Source: Colwellia psychrerythraea (GTDB taxonomy: Bacteria; Pseudomonadota; Gammaproteobacteria; Enterobacterales; Alteromonadaceae). Taken from it: a stretch of 64,000 nt of DNA. The DNA lies in the NCBI GenBank assembly GCA_002163005.1, contig MAAF01000120.1, positions 120,816-184,815 of the forward strand, read 5' to 3'. Below are positions 19,809 through 28,327 of this stretch, piece by piece; the stretch's first letter is position 1; every line of letters begins with the position of its first letter. The notes under the pieces are model-generated. The model was not told where the DNA came from. It searched no databases and saw only the letters and a list, made by a program, of their open reading frames with translations. A program made the translations under genes and the position numbers.

Positions 19809-19813
19809 TTTTC
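19790..19813 (+). repeat. attL-like site: 3' end of ileX plus 5 bases
   Basis: These 24 bases cover the 3' T-stem strand, acceptor stem and CCA of the tRNA plus ATTTTC-type flank. They occur again, identical, at 59893-59916 in the same orientation but with no tRNA upstream. Direct duplication of a tRNA 3' end is the standard footprint of tyrosine-recombinase island integration. No integrase gene is visible beside it. Confidence 0.8.
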
Positions 19814-20369
19814 ATGTTACTGTACAACCCTCTAGGCCAAGTTAAACCAAGCTTAATTACCTTTCCTAAAACTTCCGGTTCATGACTGGTATCAAATTTT
19901 CAAGTGTCGCTCAAATCTCGACGACGGCGACAGAAAAATTAAATTCAAACTACTTCGTCAAAACTCAGCCCCAAAGCTACGAGACCCAGTCCTAATACAC
20001 CTTATTGCTCAATCAAGCCGCGGCCTCTTGAAAATTTAATTGGTATCAGATGAACTACGTGATTGGCACTTAACTAAAAAACTTTAAAAATTATACTATT
20101 CATTGGGAATAACATTAGCGTTAAGGTTGAACTGACTCTGTAATTGTATATTTAAAAAAACATAACGACATGAGTTTGTAATACCTTGATCTATAGTGTT
20201 ATTTTCGTTGGTTTGTTTTTGTTTAGGGCTCTGTGTTTTTTATTTTCCCCAGAGTGTAATACATATTATGAATCAGCTAGTGAATTACCAGACGATGTAA
20301 CGAATAAGTCTATGAGTGGATAAAACGCACGTTTATTAAAACTGTAATTTTAAGTTAGTGAGGTTAATT
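19814..20369. other. Gene-free stretch between ileX and sorA
   Basis: No ORF is supported over 556 bases. It holds a MITE-like element (19887-20048) and an AT-rich sorA leader. I see no integrase remnant in any frame here. Confidence 0.5.
19887..20048. mobile_element. Short MITE-like insertion
   Basis: An 11-bp inverted repeat AAATTTTCAAG / CTTGAAAATTT bounds about 145 bases, and the same eight bases TGGTATCA flank it in direct orientation (19887-19894 and 20041-20048), which could be a target duplication. It has no coding capacity. Confidence 0.45.
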
Positions 20370-21695
20370 ATGAAAAAATCATCAAAAAAACAAATAATAG
20401 AAAAAGGCATTGGTGAGCTTTATCAGGAAAACCCAGAAAAAGCAGATAAAGCGATATTTGGCCGCACGACTGATCCCGTTTCTCGTCGGGGATTTCTAAC
20501 GGGCTTATCTGCAATGGGAGCTATATTAGGCGCAGAAGTTGTTTTTGGGCGATTCATGCCCGGAGGCCTTATTCCTGCAGCACTTGCTGAAACAACTGAA
20601 AAATTTCGTATTGCCGGTAAACATGCAGGTCTAATCGTATTAAATGATAGACCACTAAATGCTGAATTACCTGCTCATTTATTAAATGACTTGATCACTC
20701 CGGCGAATAAACTCTTTATTCGCAACAACGGTATTCCTCCTGAAAGTGTTGATGTTGATAACTGGACATTAACCATTGGCGGAGAATCAGTTGAAACAAG
20801 TAAAACATATACTTTAGCTGAATTGAAAAATAAATTTAAGCACCATACATATCAACTAACATTAGAGTGTGGTGGCAATGGCCGTTCTGAATTTAATCCT
20901 CCAGCAAAAGGAAATCAATGGGGCTTAGGTGCCGTTGGTTGCGCTAAGTGGACAGGCGTGCGTTTAAAAGATGTATTAAAAGACTGTGGAATTAAAGATG
21001 ATGCTGTTTACATTGGCTATCATGCAGCCGATGAACATTTAAGTCGGAATCCGAATAAGGCTGCTATTTCTCGCGGTGTGCCAATGCATAAAGCTTTAGA
21101 AAATGAGTCGCTTATCGCTTGGTCAGTTAATGATGAAGATATACCTGCAATGAATGGTCATCCTTTACGTTTAGTATTTGGCGGTTGGCCTGCTTCTACT
21201 TCAGGTAAATGGTTAACGGGCATATCCATACGTAACATTGTTCACGATGGTTCTAAAATGACCGGTACAGCGTATCGTAAACCATGTAAGCCTGTAGCTC
21301 CGGGCGCTAAGGTTGCTGATGAAGATATGTGCATTATTGAAAGTATGCCTGTTAAATCACTGGTTACGTTTCCAGAATCAGGCGTTAGCCACGTATTAAA
21401 AGACGAACTTTTAGCAAATGGACATGCATGGGTTGGTGATAAATCAGTCGCCAAAATGCATGTTTCTATTGATTTTGGCCAAACATGGCAAGAAGTTAAC
21501 ATAACCAAACCTGTTAACCGTAATGCATGGCAACATTGGCAAGCCAAAGTTAGATTTCCACAAACTGGTTATTATGAATTATGGGCTAAAGCTACCGACA
21601 GTGATGGTGTATCTCAACCTATGATTTTACCTGGCTGGAACCCTAAAGGTTATTTAAATAACGCTTGCCATAGAATTGCAGTTCAGGTGGTTTAA
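20370..21695 (+). CDS. sorA: Periplasmic sulfite dehydrogenase, molybdopterin subunit (SorA-like)
   Basis: 441 residues from ATG 20370 (AGTGAGG seven bases before; the upstream GTG at 20358 overlaps that site). A Tat signal S38-R-R-G-F-L-T-G precedes the sulfite-oxidase fold: Mo-cofactor domain with the Mo-ligand C167 in LECGGNGRSE, then the C-terminal dimerisation domain (about 315-441). Family: COG2041 sulfite oxidase/SoxC/SorA. Partner is the c-type cytochrome gene next to it, starting one base after its stop, which points to a SorAB sulfite dehydrogenase oxidising sulfite to sulfate in the periplasm. The taurine genes nearby make sulfite the likely substrate. A SoxCD-like role is the main alternative; no other sox gene is seen. 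Confidence 0.82.
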   Translation: MKKSSKKQIIEKGIGELYQENPEKADKAIFGRTTDPVSRRGFLTGLSAMGAILGAEVVFGRFMPGGLIPAALAETTEKFRIAGKHAGLIVLNDRPLNAELPAHLLNDLITPANKLFIRNNGIPPESVDVDNWTLTIGGESVETSKTYTLAELKNKFKHHTYQLTLECGGNGRSEFNPPAKGNQWGLGAVGCAKWTGVRLKDVLKDCGIKDDAVYIGYHAADEHLSRNPNKAAISRGVPMHKALENESLIAWSVNDEDIPAMNGHPLRLVFGGWPASTSGKWLTGISIRNIVHDGSKMTGTAYRKPCKPVAPGAKVADEDMCIIESMPVKSLVTFPESGVSHVLKDELLANGHAWVGDKSVAKMHVSIDFGQTWQEVNITKPVNRNAWQHWQAKVRFPQTGYYELWAKATDSDGVSQPMILPGWNPKGYLNNACHRIAVQVV

Positions 21696-21696
21696 T

Positions 21697-22059
21697 ATGG
21701 CTATTTTAAAAAAAACAATATTTATATTCAGTTTGATAGCACTATCTTGTAGTTATGTAAATGCTAAAGATATTCTGGATAAAAACACTGGTTTTGTTAT
21801 CGATACAGGCTTTGAGTTGGTTAGAGCTAATTGTACTGCCTGCCATTCTTCTGGTTTAGTTATACAAAATAGAATGAATCGTGACACTTGGTTAGAAACC
21901 ATTCGCTGGATGCAAAAGACACAAGGTTTATGGCCATTGGGTGATAGTGAAAAAGCAATACTTGATTATTTAGCTAAACATTATAGTCCAACGGCAACAG
22001 GTCGACGTAAAAACCTTCCAGCTCACTTGATGCCTGCGTTACTAACGCAGTTTAATTAA
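21697..22059 (+). CDS. sorB: Cytochrome c subunit of sulfite dehydrogenase (SorB-like)
   Basis: 120 residues from ATG 21697 with CAGGTGG ahead. Signal peptide MAILKKTIFIFSLIALSCSYVNA, then a single heme site C46-T-A-C-H50 (RANCTACHSSG). A methionine (M55-R or the WMQK methionine near 76) could be the second iron ligand. One mono-heme cytochrome directly after a COG2041 gene is the SorAB arrangement; it takes electrons from the Mo centre to cytochrome c. Function inferred from context. Confidence 0.78.
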   Translation: MAILKKTIFIFSLIALSCSYVNAKDILDKNTGFVIDTGFELVRANCTACHSSGLVIQNRMNRDTWLETIRWMQKTQGLWPLGDSEKAILDYLAKHYSPTATGRRKNLPAHLMPALLTQFN

Positions 22060-22079
22060 CCTGAGATCTGCTTAAACCA

Positions 22080-22606
22080 AACACGTTTTAAGTAGCCATC
22101 AGTCGAAACTCATTGGTTTTAGACAAAAAGTTAAACAACGAACCAAGCGTAATGGTGGAATCAATTTAGCTGGGGTGATAAAACGGTTAAATCCAATGCT
22201 ACGAGGTTTTGTTAATTACCTTAGTATCACCAATTGTAAATGAGAGCTAAAAGCCCTAGCAGGTTGGCTCAGACGAAGATTAAGAGCAATGCAGCTAATG
22301 GAAGAAGCTGTTAAGGTTACATCGACGATTGAAGCCGTTAGTGAAAAAGCCACCGTTTAAGTTTATCAAGATGAACTCGTGGCGGAATTCACTAAGTCCT
22401 TTATCTTGTGTAGCGATGCCCAATTAATGGTTTGAAGAACTTGATTTATATTCAATAGAAAAAGTGAACACTGGATGGCTTGCTCTGTCAGCGTTTAGGA
22501 AAACGCGCTAATAGAATGTGATGAATACAGGAGCCGTATACGAGGTCCGTACGTACGGTTCTGTGAGAGGGATGAGACGAGGCTATCAGCCTTGATGACT
22601 CTTATT
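22080..22606 (+). mobile_element. Group II intron remnant (3' end with broken maturase)
   Basis: Across frames, the plus strand encodes a decayed reverse-transcriptase C-terminus: INLAGVIKRLNPMLRGFVNY, then LRRRLRAMQLMEEAVK, then MNSWRNSLSPLSCVAMPN and WFEELDLYSIEKVNTG, interrupted by stops and frameshifts. It is followed by a domain V-like hairpin (GAGCCGTATACGAGGTCCGT onward, 22531-22567) and a domain VI-like hairpin ending near CTCTTAT at 22606. The 5' ribozyme domains and the catalytic RT domains are missing, so it is inactive. Confidence 0.8.
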
Positions 22607-22826
22607 ATGCGTCCGATAGAGTGCCTTGTGGGAATACCGTGGCTAAAATTTCCATGTTTTTTTAACCAACCCAGCTGAGCTTCTTCACATATATTAATCG
22701 CTTTCCAACCCTTGGCGCCACATAGAACAGCAGCTATTCTTAATAAAATTATATCTGCTAACTGAAATTTTTATTTGCCTCTACTCGGTGATCTTCAACA
22801 CTTTCAATATATTGAAATAATGACAT
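22607..22826 (-). pseudogene. ISAs1-family transposase, N-terminal fragment
   Basis: From ATG 22826 the minus strand reads MSLFQYIESVEDHRVEANK and then, in shifted frames, IAAVLCGAKGWKAINICEEA and GWLKKHGNF, SHGIPTRHSIGRIIR. This is the N-terminal DDE_Tnp_1-associated domain of ISAs1 (H-repeat) transposases. It has an in-frame stop and a frameshift, and ends exactly at the 3' end of the group II intron, as if the intron had entered the transposase gene. Confidence 0.72.
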
Positions 22827-22898
22827 GGTAAATAACTTTTGTTGAATTTTTGATACTGATCTGATCGTCTTATATCAATAAAGTTTAAAATTTATTTA

Positions 22899-23747
22899 TT
22901 ATACCGTGTTCTTTATTTGAAATGCGCGATCCCGCCCTACGTACCACTGTTGTTGGGCGTGGTTTAATAGTACTTGTTTATTTTCAGGCATACTATCTTC
23001 AGGCTGCGGTTTTTCGTGATAAGTATTGAAGTACCATAATGCATTAATAAAATAACAAAACAGTAGATAGGCATTGAGCAATAGCGGATCGACTTTTACC
23101 AAAGATTGAGCCTCGTATTGCTCGATAATTAGTGTGATTTCATCACTATTTAGATTGTTTACTGCAATAAACATCGCCAAATCATATTCAATGGGTGCAG
23201 TACAAGCACATTCATAATCGACTAACCAAGTGATTTGATCTCGATTGATTAGTATATTACTAAAATTCAAATCACCATGACAACAAACACCGTTTCTACT
23301 GTTGTTAAGTGGCGCTACAATGCATTTAGCAAGTTGTAATAATGCTGTTTTTTGCAGCGTTGTGTAATGTGAATTATTTAGAAGAGACGTAATAATATCT
23401 TCAGGTGATAGTTCAGTAGGTTTTACCTTCAACTGATGACATTGCACCATCAGCTTAATAGCATGATTTATTTTATCATGGGTAGCAATTGTACTTAACG
23501 CTAAATTGTTAGCGTCAATAAAGTTATTGATGAGCCAATCGCTATCATGGTAAATAACGGTCGGACTAAGGCCAGACTTAGCAGCAGAAATCGTCACTGC
23601 TACTTCTGTATTGTCGCTGATGGTTTTAGCAAAATAGACTTTATTATCAGCATTGACTTTAAAACAGCTTTGACTTAATCCTGAGGTTATTGTTAAAACT
23701 TTATCAACTTCAGTAAAACAAGGCAAAGCGGATAGTGACTCTTTCAC
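22899..23747 (-). CDS. Thiamine-kinase-like phosphotransferase
   Basis: 282 residues, APH/ChoK kinase fold: catalytic loop CCHGDLNFSNILI (about 182-194) and metal-site LVDYECAC (about 202). Last gene of the thiamine operon, five bases after pnuT, so phosphorylation of imported thiamine (ThiK-like) is the likely job. Odd: the last 11 codons (YVGRDRAFQIK) are supplied by a 28-bp repeat that also occurs at 27100-27127, so the original C-terminus seems to have been replaced. Choline kinase is the alternative function. Confidence 0.72.
   Translation of the reverse strand: MKESLSALPCFTEVDKVLTITSGLSQSCFKVNADNKVYFAKTISDNTEVAVTISAAKSGLSPTVIYHDSDWLINNFIDANNLALSTIATHDKINHAIKLMVQCHQLKVKPTELSPEDIITSLLNNSHYTTLQKTALLQLAKCIVAPLNNSRNGVCCHGDLNFSNILINRDQITWLVDYECACTAPIEYDLAMFIAVNNLNSDEITLIIEQYEAQSLVKVDPLLLNAYLLFCYFINALWYFNTYHEKPQPEDSMPENKQVLLNHAQQQWYVGRDRAFQIKNTV
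22913..22940. repeat. 28-bp direct repeat, copy 1
   Basis: Contains GCGCGATCCCGCCCTAC and matches 27100-27127 at 27 of 28 positions, same orientation. Here it lies inside the 3' end of the kinase gene. The two copies bracket the thiamine operon. Confidence 0.75.
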
Positions 23748-23752
23748 CGGAG

Positions 23753-24421
23753 TTAACCTGTAACTATTGTAGATAAATTAATCTGTTCTACTTTAGAACG
23801 CTTATAAATAGCTAGCCACTTAAAGTAACCGTAGACGGCAATAATGACATAAATGATAAACAACACGGTTGTAGGTATTAAACCTTTTTCTATATAAAGG
23901 TAAATTGAAATAGCATCAATAACTACCCAGTATAACCAGTTTTCCAGTACTTTTTGAGTAACTAAATACGTGGCGAATACTGCGAAAACAGTGGTAAAAG
24001 TATCAAGATAAGGGAAACTTGCAGGGGTGTAATTGGCTATTATATACCCTACAACCAAGGAAGTTATTGTTAAGATAAGGCAAATTTTTAAATGTCTGTT
24101 ACCTGACCAAGAGATTATTGCTAAAGGCGCATTTTTTGTTGCTTGATTTTGAGCAGTACTTGTTGAAGTGTTTTTTTGCCAAGCCAAATAACCATAAACC
24201 GCCATCACTAAGTAATAAATATTTAGTGCGCTGTCCATTAAGAGCAGCACATCATAAAAAATAACCGTGTACAACGCTGTGCTAATAAGAGCGGCAGGCC
24301 AACACCACAGTGAACTTTGCGCGGCCAGAATTATATAGGCAAGCGCAAGCAGCATGGCGATAAGCTCTAGCCAAGGGAGAGCCATAAAGTAATCAACAAA
24401 ATAAAAAAGTAAATCAGACAC
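23753..24421 (-). CDS. pnuT: PnuC-family transporter, probable thiamine transporter PnuT
   Basis: 222 residues, about seven membrane helices, with the PnuC-like AYGYLAWQK and NWLYWVVIDAISIYLY motifs. PnuC proteins are energy-independent facilitators; those linked to thiamine genes are called PnuT and rely on a cytoplasmic kinase to trap the substrate, which the next gene could supply. GTG start overlaps the stop of the YkoF-like gene (TAGTG). Nicotinamide riboside is the alternative substrate, but the neighbours argue for thiamine. Confidence 0.83.
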   Translation of the reverse strand: MSDLLFYFVDYFMALPWLELIAMLLALAYIILAAQSSLWCWPAALISTALYTVIFYDVLLLMDSALNIYYLVMAVYGYLAWQKNTSTSTAQNQATKNAPLAIISWSGNRHLKICLILTITSLVVGYIIANYTPASFPYLDTFTTVFAVFATYLVTQKVLENWLYWVVIDAISIYLYIEKGLIPTTVLFIIYVIIAVYGYFKWLAIYKRSKVEQINLSTIVTG

Positions 24422-24687
24422 TAGCTTTCTGCTTCTACTTGTGAATGGACACCATTAATAAATTTACAGACAAAAACGGCTGCATTTGTAGTGCTATGAA
24501 CCTGCTTAATTTCGCGCATGACATTGTTTACTGCTAAATCATAATCACCAAATACTTGCGTGCTCATACCATTCGTTACAACGTTTAAGCCATCAACCTG
24601 ACGAAGGCGCTTGATGAAAGCCCATATCTCATCTTTGAAATTATCCATGGCTAATGGATATAAGCTCAATTCAATCGATATTTTCAT
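24421..24687 (-). CDS. YkoF-like thiamine/HMP-binding protein
   Basis: 88 residues with the ferredoxin-like fold of the YkoF/thiamine-binding family: MKISIELSLYPLAMDNFKDEI, VTNGMSTQVFGDYDLAV, AVFVCKFING. Such small proteins bind thiamine or hydroxymethylpyrimidine. Located between the TonB receptor and pnuT and overlapping pnuT by one base. No signal peptide, so it acts in the cytoplasm. Confidence 0.78.
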   Translation of the reverse strand: MKISIELSLYPLAMDNFKDEIWAFIKRLRQVDGLNVVTNGMSTQVFGDYDLAVNNVMREIKQVHSTTNAAVFVCKFINGVHSQVEAES

Positions 24688-24793
24688 AATATTTCCTTAA
24701 TTGTTCTGATTTACTCAATTACTTTATCTTACGCTCAAGATAAACAAAAGTTACTTGCCTGTCTGAGCGTGTAGATAAGTCGTAAACGAGCGC

Positions 24794-26914
24794 TTAAAAC
24801 TGATAATCCAATGTAACGCCAAAGACTAGTGGCTCAGCTAACTGGGTATACTGTTTAGCAATATACCCATCTCTTGGATCGTTACCAAAATAAAAACCAC
24901 GATTAGCATAATCTTTATCTGTTAAGTTACGCGCCCAGATTTTAACTTGGTAATCATTACTTAAATAACTCACGGAAGCATTTAGCAAAGCAACAGACTC
25001 TGATTTTTCATTGTGACTATCAGAAAAGAAGTATTCATCTTTACCGTCGACAGAAATATTGATTAACCAATGGTTGTTAGGCGTAAGGTTGATGCCTAAG
25101 TTAAATTGGTAATTTGGCGCATGTGCTTGCTCACGACCACTTAAAGAGTCACCTTCAGCATTGATGAAATCATTAAATTCTGTATCTAATAAACCTACAG
25201 ATCCATAAAATTCAAATAAATCGTTAATCTGCCAATTAGCTTCTATTTCAACACCCATATTTGAACCATTAGCGGCATTGCCTAAATAGTCTACGAATTC
25301 AGAACTACCATCTTCACGTGTAATAGTTTGTGAACTTTTTACCTGCACATCTTTTCTGTCCATGTAAAAAATAGCGGTGCGAATAATGGCTGCATTATCG
25401 AGTAAAGAAACCTTGTAACCTAGTTCATAATTGACTAAGTATTCAGGATCAAAGGTACGTAAGTCATTAGGTAAACTACCATCGGTATTTGCCCCACCTG
25501 CTTTATAACCGCGATTGATTGAGCCATACCAAAAGCTATTATCGTTTTGCTGGTAACTAAGTACTAACTTACCTCCAATCATAGTATCTTTAAGGCTATC
25601 AATAAAGCCGTCCGAATTAACATAATCAGCATCACGTTGTTCAACGCGGAGCCCTGTACTTAATGTCCACTGTGCGTTCAGTTGGCTATCAAGCTGACCA
25701 TAAATAGCGGTTGACTGTGTGTCAAATGTAGAATTGAAGTCGTTGTCTAAATAAGTATATTGACGTTGTAAATCTTCATCATCTTTTTTAAGGTAAAGAC
25801 CAACAACCCAATTGGTTGAACCGTTGAATAGTTTGCTGTTATCGTTTGATAGTGCTCTTAACTCAAACGTTTGTGTTGATTTATCACGAAAATAATAATC
25901 TGTAGAAGAGTATTCCCAATAAGCAAAATCTTGGTTATCAATGTTGGCAGGATCGGAAATTCCCACATAAGCCCAATCTTCATCATATCCATAAGCAAGG
26001 TCTGACTCTGCGGTACTAATAAGAGTTATTAACGTAAAGCCTTCAAAACCTTGGTAGTTAAAGTTAGCAGAAAAAGCTGAAGTTTTTTGACGGTCAATGC
26101 CGGGTTGGTCGGAAAGGGTTTCGCGAGTGTTATCAAGTGAAAATGCATCATAACCGTTATCGAAATCAAAGTAGGAAGCGGCTAAGTCTATGGTTAATTC
26201 TTGGGAAGCTTGTATTGATAGCTTGCCTCTAAGAGTCTTCTCGTCACGGTTGTTAGTATTTTCTTTATTTAAATGAACATTATCGATAAAGCCATCACTT
26301 TTATATTGATTAGCCGCTAAACGATAATTCACAGCGTCTGATGCAGGCCCTGAAAATGCTAAACCTAGGCCATAGCTATCGTAGTTACCCGCATCGACTT
26401 TAATTGCACCTTCAAATTCGTCTGTTGGTGCATTAGTCGTAATGTTAATCATACCCGCTAAAGCATTTGCGCCAAAGCGCGTGCCTTGAGGGCCACGAAA
26501 AATTTCAGCTTGTTGCACATCAAAAAGGTTTGCAATACTGCCTATACCGGTAAAATCAACGCCATCGATAATCATGCCGACAGAAGGGTTAATAGGCTCT
26601 TGAAATTGGCTGCGTTCACCAATGCCGCGAATCTGGTAGTAACGCGCACGTTGTGAACCGCTGGCAAAATTAACGTTGGGACTAACCGTTATTAACTCTT
26701 CAAGGTGTCGGGCGCTGCGTTGTTTTATTTCAATATCAGTTAATACTGATAATGAAGTAGGTGTTTTTAGTAAGTTTTGTTGGCGAAAGTCACTGCTGAC
26801 AGTAATAACTTCAATAGTAGCGTCTGTTGTTGGTTCTTCATTGGCAGTAGCACTTAAACTACAAATTAATGCAGAATAAACAGCGAGTGTTAGTGTAGAT
26901 TTAGTAAAATTCAT
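24794..26914 (-). CDS. TonB-dependent outer-membrane receptor, probable thiamine receptor
   Basis: 706 residues from ATG 26914, which begins a good signal peptide (MNFTKSTLTLAVYSALICSL). A longer frame from a TTG at 27037 reads through the riboswitch-like leader and is rejected. Plug domain with TIEVITVSSDFRQQN (TonB-box region), LLKTPTSLSVLTD, the RGPQGTRFGANALAGMINI signature, then a 22-strand barrel ending in GVTLDYQF. First gene of the operon with YkoF-like, pnuT and kinase genes; the TPP-type leader points to thiamine or its phosphates as ligand. Specificity is inference. Confidence 0.82.
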   Translation of the reverse strand: MNFTKSTLTLAVYSALICSLSATANEEPTTDATIEVITVSSDFRQQNLLKTPTSLSVLTDIEIKQRSARHLEELITVSPNVNFASGSQRARYYQIRGIGERSQFQEPINPSVGMIIDGVDFTGIGSIANLFDVQQAEIFRGPQGTRFGANALAGMINITTNAPTDEFEGAIKVDAGNYDSYGLGLAFSGPASDAVNYRLAANQYKSDGFIDNVHLNKENTNNRDEKTLRGKLSIQASQELTIDLAASYFDFDNGYDAFSLDNTRETLSDQPGIDRQKTSAFSANFNYQGFEGFTLITLISTAESDLAYGYDEDWAYVGISDPANIDNQDFAYWEYSSTDYYFRDKSTQTFELRALSNDNSKLFNGSTNWVVGLYLKKDDEDLQRQYTYLDNDFNSTFDTQSTAIYGQLDSQLNAQWTLSTGLRVEQRDADYVNSDGFIDSLKDTMIGGKLVLSYQQNDNSFWYGSINRGYKAGGANTDGSLPNDLRTFDPEYLVNYELGYKVSLLDNAAIIRTAIFYMDRKDVQVKSSQTITREDGSSEFVDYLGNAANGSNMGVEIEANWQINDLFEFYGSVGLLDTEFNDFINAEGDSLSGREQAHAPNYQFNLGINLTPNNHWLINISVDGKDEYFFSDSHNEKSESVALLNASVSYLSNDYQVKIWARNLTDKDYANRGFYFGNDPRDGYIAKQYTQLAEPLVFGVTLDYQF

Positions 26915-26967
26915 AAAGATCTCATTAGTAAAATATACTATGGGATCCGGCACAGGGAGGTTATTAA

Positions 26968-27099
26968 TTATTGATGTACTAACCATTTCTACGCCGGCTA
27001 ATTTATTACTAAGTAATAAATTCCCGTCCAGGTTCAAAGGGTTCGCCTAATTTAAATAAATTAGTTTAATCGCATCTCAGCCGTTAATTTTCGCCTTAT
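26968..27099 (-). promoter_or_regulatory. TPP riboswitch-like leader (5' part degenerate)
   Basis: Reading the minus strand: GGCTGAGATGCG, a spacer hairpin (CTAATTT-ATTT-AAATTAG), ACCCTTTGAACCTG, an extended P5 hairpin (ATTTATTAC-TTAG-TAATAAAT), then CCGGCGTAG. CTGAGA, TTTGAACCTG and GGCGTAG are the hallmark conserved segments of the THI element in the right order, 54-100 bases before a thiamine-type receptor gene. The usual GGGGTGC at the 5' side of P2 and closing GGGA of P1 are not seen, so ligand control may be altered or lost. Confidence 0.62.
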
Positions 27100-27127
27100 T
27101 TATTTGAAGTGCGCGATCCCGCCCTAC
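27100..27127. repeat. 28-bp direct repeat, copy 2
   Basis: Second copy of the repeat at 22913-22940, one mismatch (A/G). It abuts the 5' side of the degenerate TPP aptamer, where P1/P2 should begin. Confidence 0.75.
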
Positions 27128-27295
27128 ACCTATAATCATAGTTTTCTCTCTTTTGTTACGTTTGTTGTAGTAGCTTATAGGTAAGCGGTTCTTCGGTAGT
27201 TTAAAAAATGAATGGCTATCAACGTTTTTGATTGGATGTAATTGTCTCAATGGCGGCTCTGTTCAGTGCCGCCATTGATTTTTTATATTGTAATT

Positions 27296-28327
27296 TTAGC
27301 GAGTGATATACAGTCCAACAGTGACTAATGCCGCAAGAAATACGGTTTCTGTTACCATCAGTACCATAGGACGCCAACCCATAGCTGCTAACTCTTTAAA
27401 TGAAGCCTTCATTCCTAAGCCAACCATCGCCACAATTAAACACCAACGTGATAGATCAACCATTGCATCAGTAATAACGGGTGGTACATAACCACTACTG
27501 TTAGCAAGTACAACTAGAACAAAAGCGATTAAAAAGCCGGGTAAAGCAACAGAAGAACCTTCTTTCTTTTTTTGGCCACTTTGTCTTGCAACCACAATAG
27601 AAATAACAAGTACTACAGGTACTAACATCGCAACACGTAATAATTTAGTGAAGGTTGCAACATCCCCAACACTGTCTGAAATCATGTAACCAGCACCGAC
27701 AACCTGAGCAACATCATGGATAGTTGCCCCTAGGAAAATACCACTTTCCGCTTCACTAAATCCTAGTATCGGCACAAGAAGTGGGTAGAGGATCATAGCG
27801 ACGGTACTTAACCCTGTCACACAGATTACAGTAAATATAAGGTTCTTTTCAGATTCTTTATCTTCTGGTAATACGGCAGAAACAGCTAATGCAGCAGATG
27901 CGCCACAAATACCCACAGAGGCGCCGGCTAAGATACTTTGCGCTTTACCTAATTTTAGCCATCTACCCAGAACGTAGCTGAAGAAAATAGTGGCAGGTAC
28001 GCCGATCAACACAAGAACTATTGGTGTAATGCCGAGGCTCATCAATTGTTCGATAGTGATCCTAGCGCCTAGCAAGGCAATACCAAAGCGCAGTACTGAT
28101 TTAGCTGAAAATTGAATACCAGCAACACAACTTCCCTCGGTTGAAAGATAATTTAATGCCATTCCCATTAACAATGCGTAAAGAATTGTTGGGCCACCAT
28201 GATGCTCTGAAATAAACTTGGCAGACATGCCAATAACAAAACAAAGTAAAAATCCAGGCATCAGTGCAGTAAATTTTTGCACTATTGCTGAGTTTTGGGT
28301 TAAAGACTGTTTTTCGGTATGAGCCAT
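27296..28327 (-). CDS. YeiH/SuyZ-family membrane protein, putative sulfite or sulfate exporter
   Basis: 343 residues, about ten membrane helices, with GPTILYALLMGMALNYL, FGIALLGARITI, GASVGICGASAALAVSAVLP, ATIHDVAQVVGAGYMIS and the C-terminal WRPMVLMVTETVFLA; this is COG2855 (YeiH). A member next to sulfolactate lyase genes (SuyZ) has been proposed to export sulfite. Here it lies between thiamine genes and tpa, so sulfite from taurine is the likely cargo. Good ATG with AGATACC; upstream region holds a single TTGGACCAA-like half site. Confidence 0.72.
   Translation of the reverse strand: MAHTEKQSLTQNSAIVQKFTALMPGFLLCFVIGMSAKFISEHHGGPTILYALLMGMALNYLSTEGSCVAGIQFSAKSVLRFGIALLGARITIEQLMSLGITPIVLVLIGVPATIFFSYVLGRWLKLGKAQSILAGASVGICGASAALAVSAVLPEDKESEKNLIFTVICVTGLSTVAMILYPLLVPILGFSEAESGIFLGATIHDVAQVVGAGYMISDSVGDVATFTKLLRVAMLVPVVLVISIVVARQSGQKKKEGSSVALPGFLIAFVLVVLANSSGYVPPVITDAMVDLSRWCLIVAMVGLGMKASFKELAAMGWRPMVLMVTETVFLAALVTVGLYITR

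Noticed and set aside
26915..27037. N-terminal extension of the TonB receptor from a TTG
   Set aside because: The extension translates the TPP-type leader; a proper signal peptide begins at ATG 26914.
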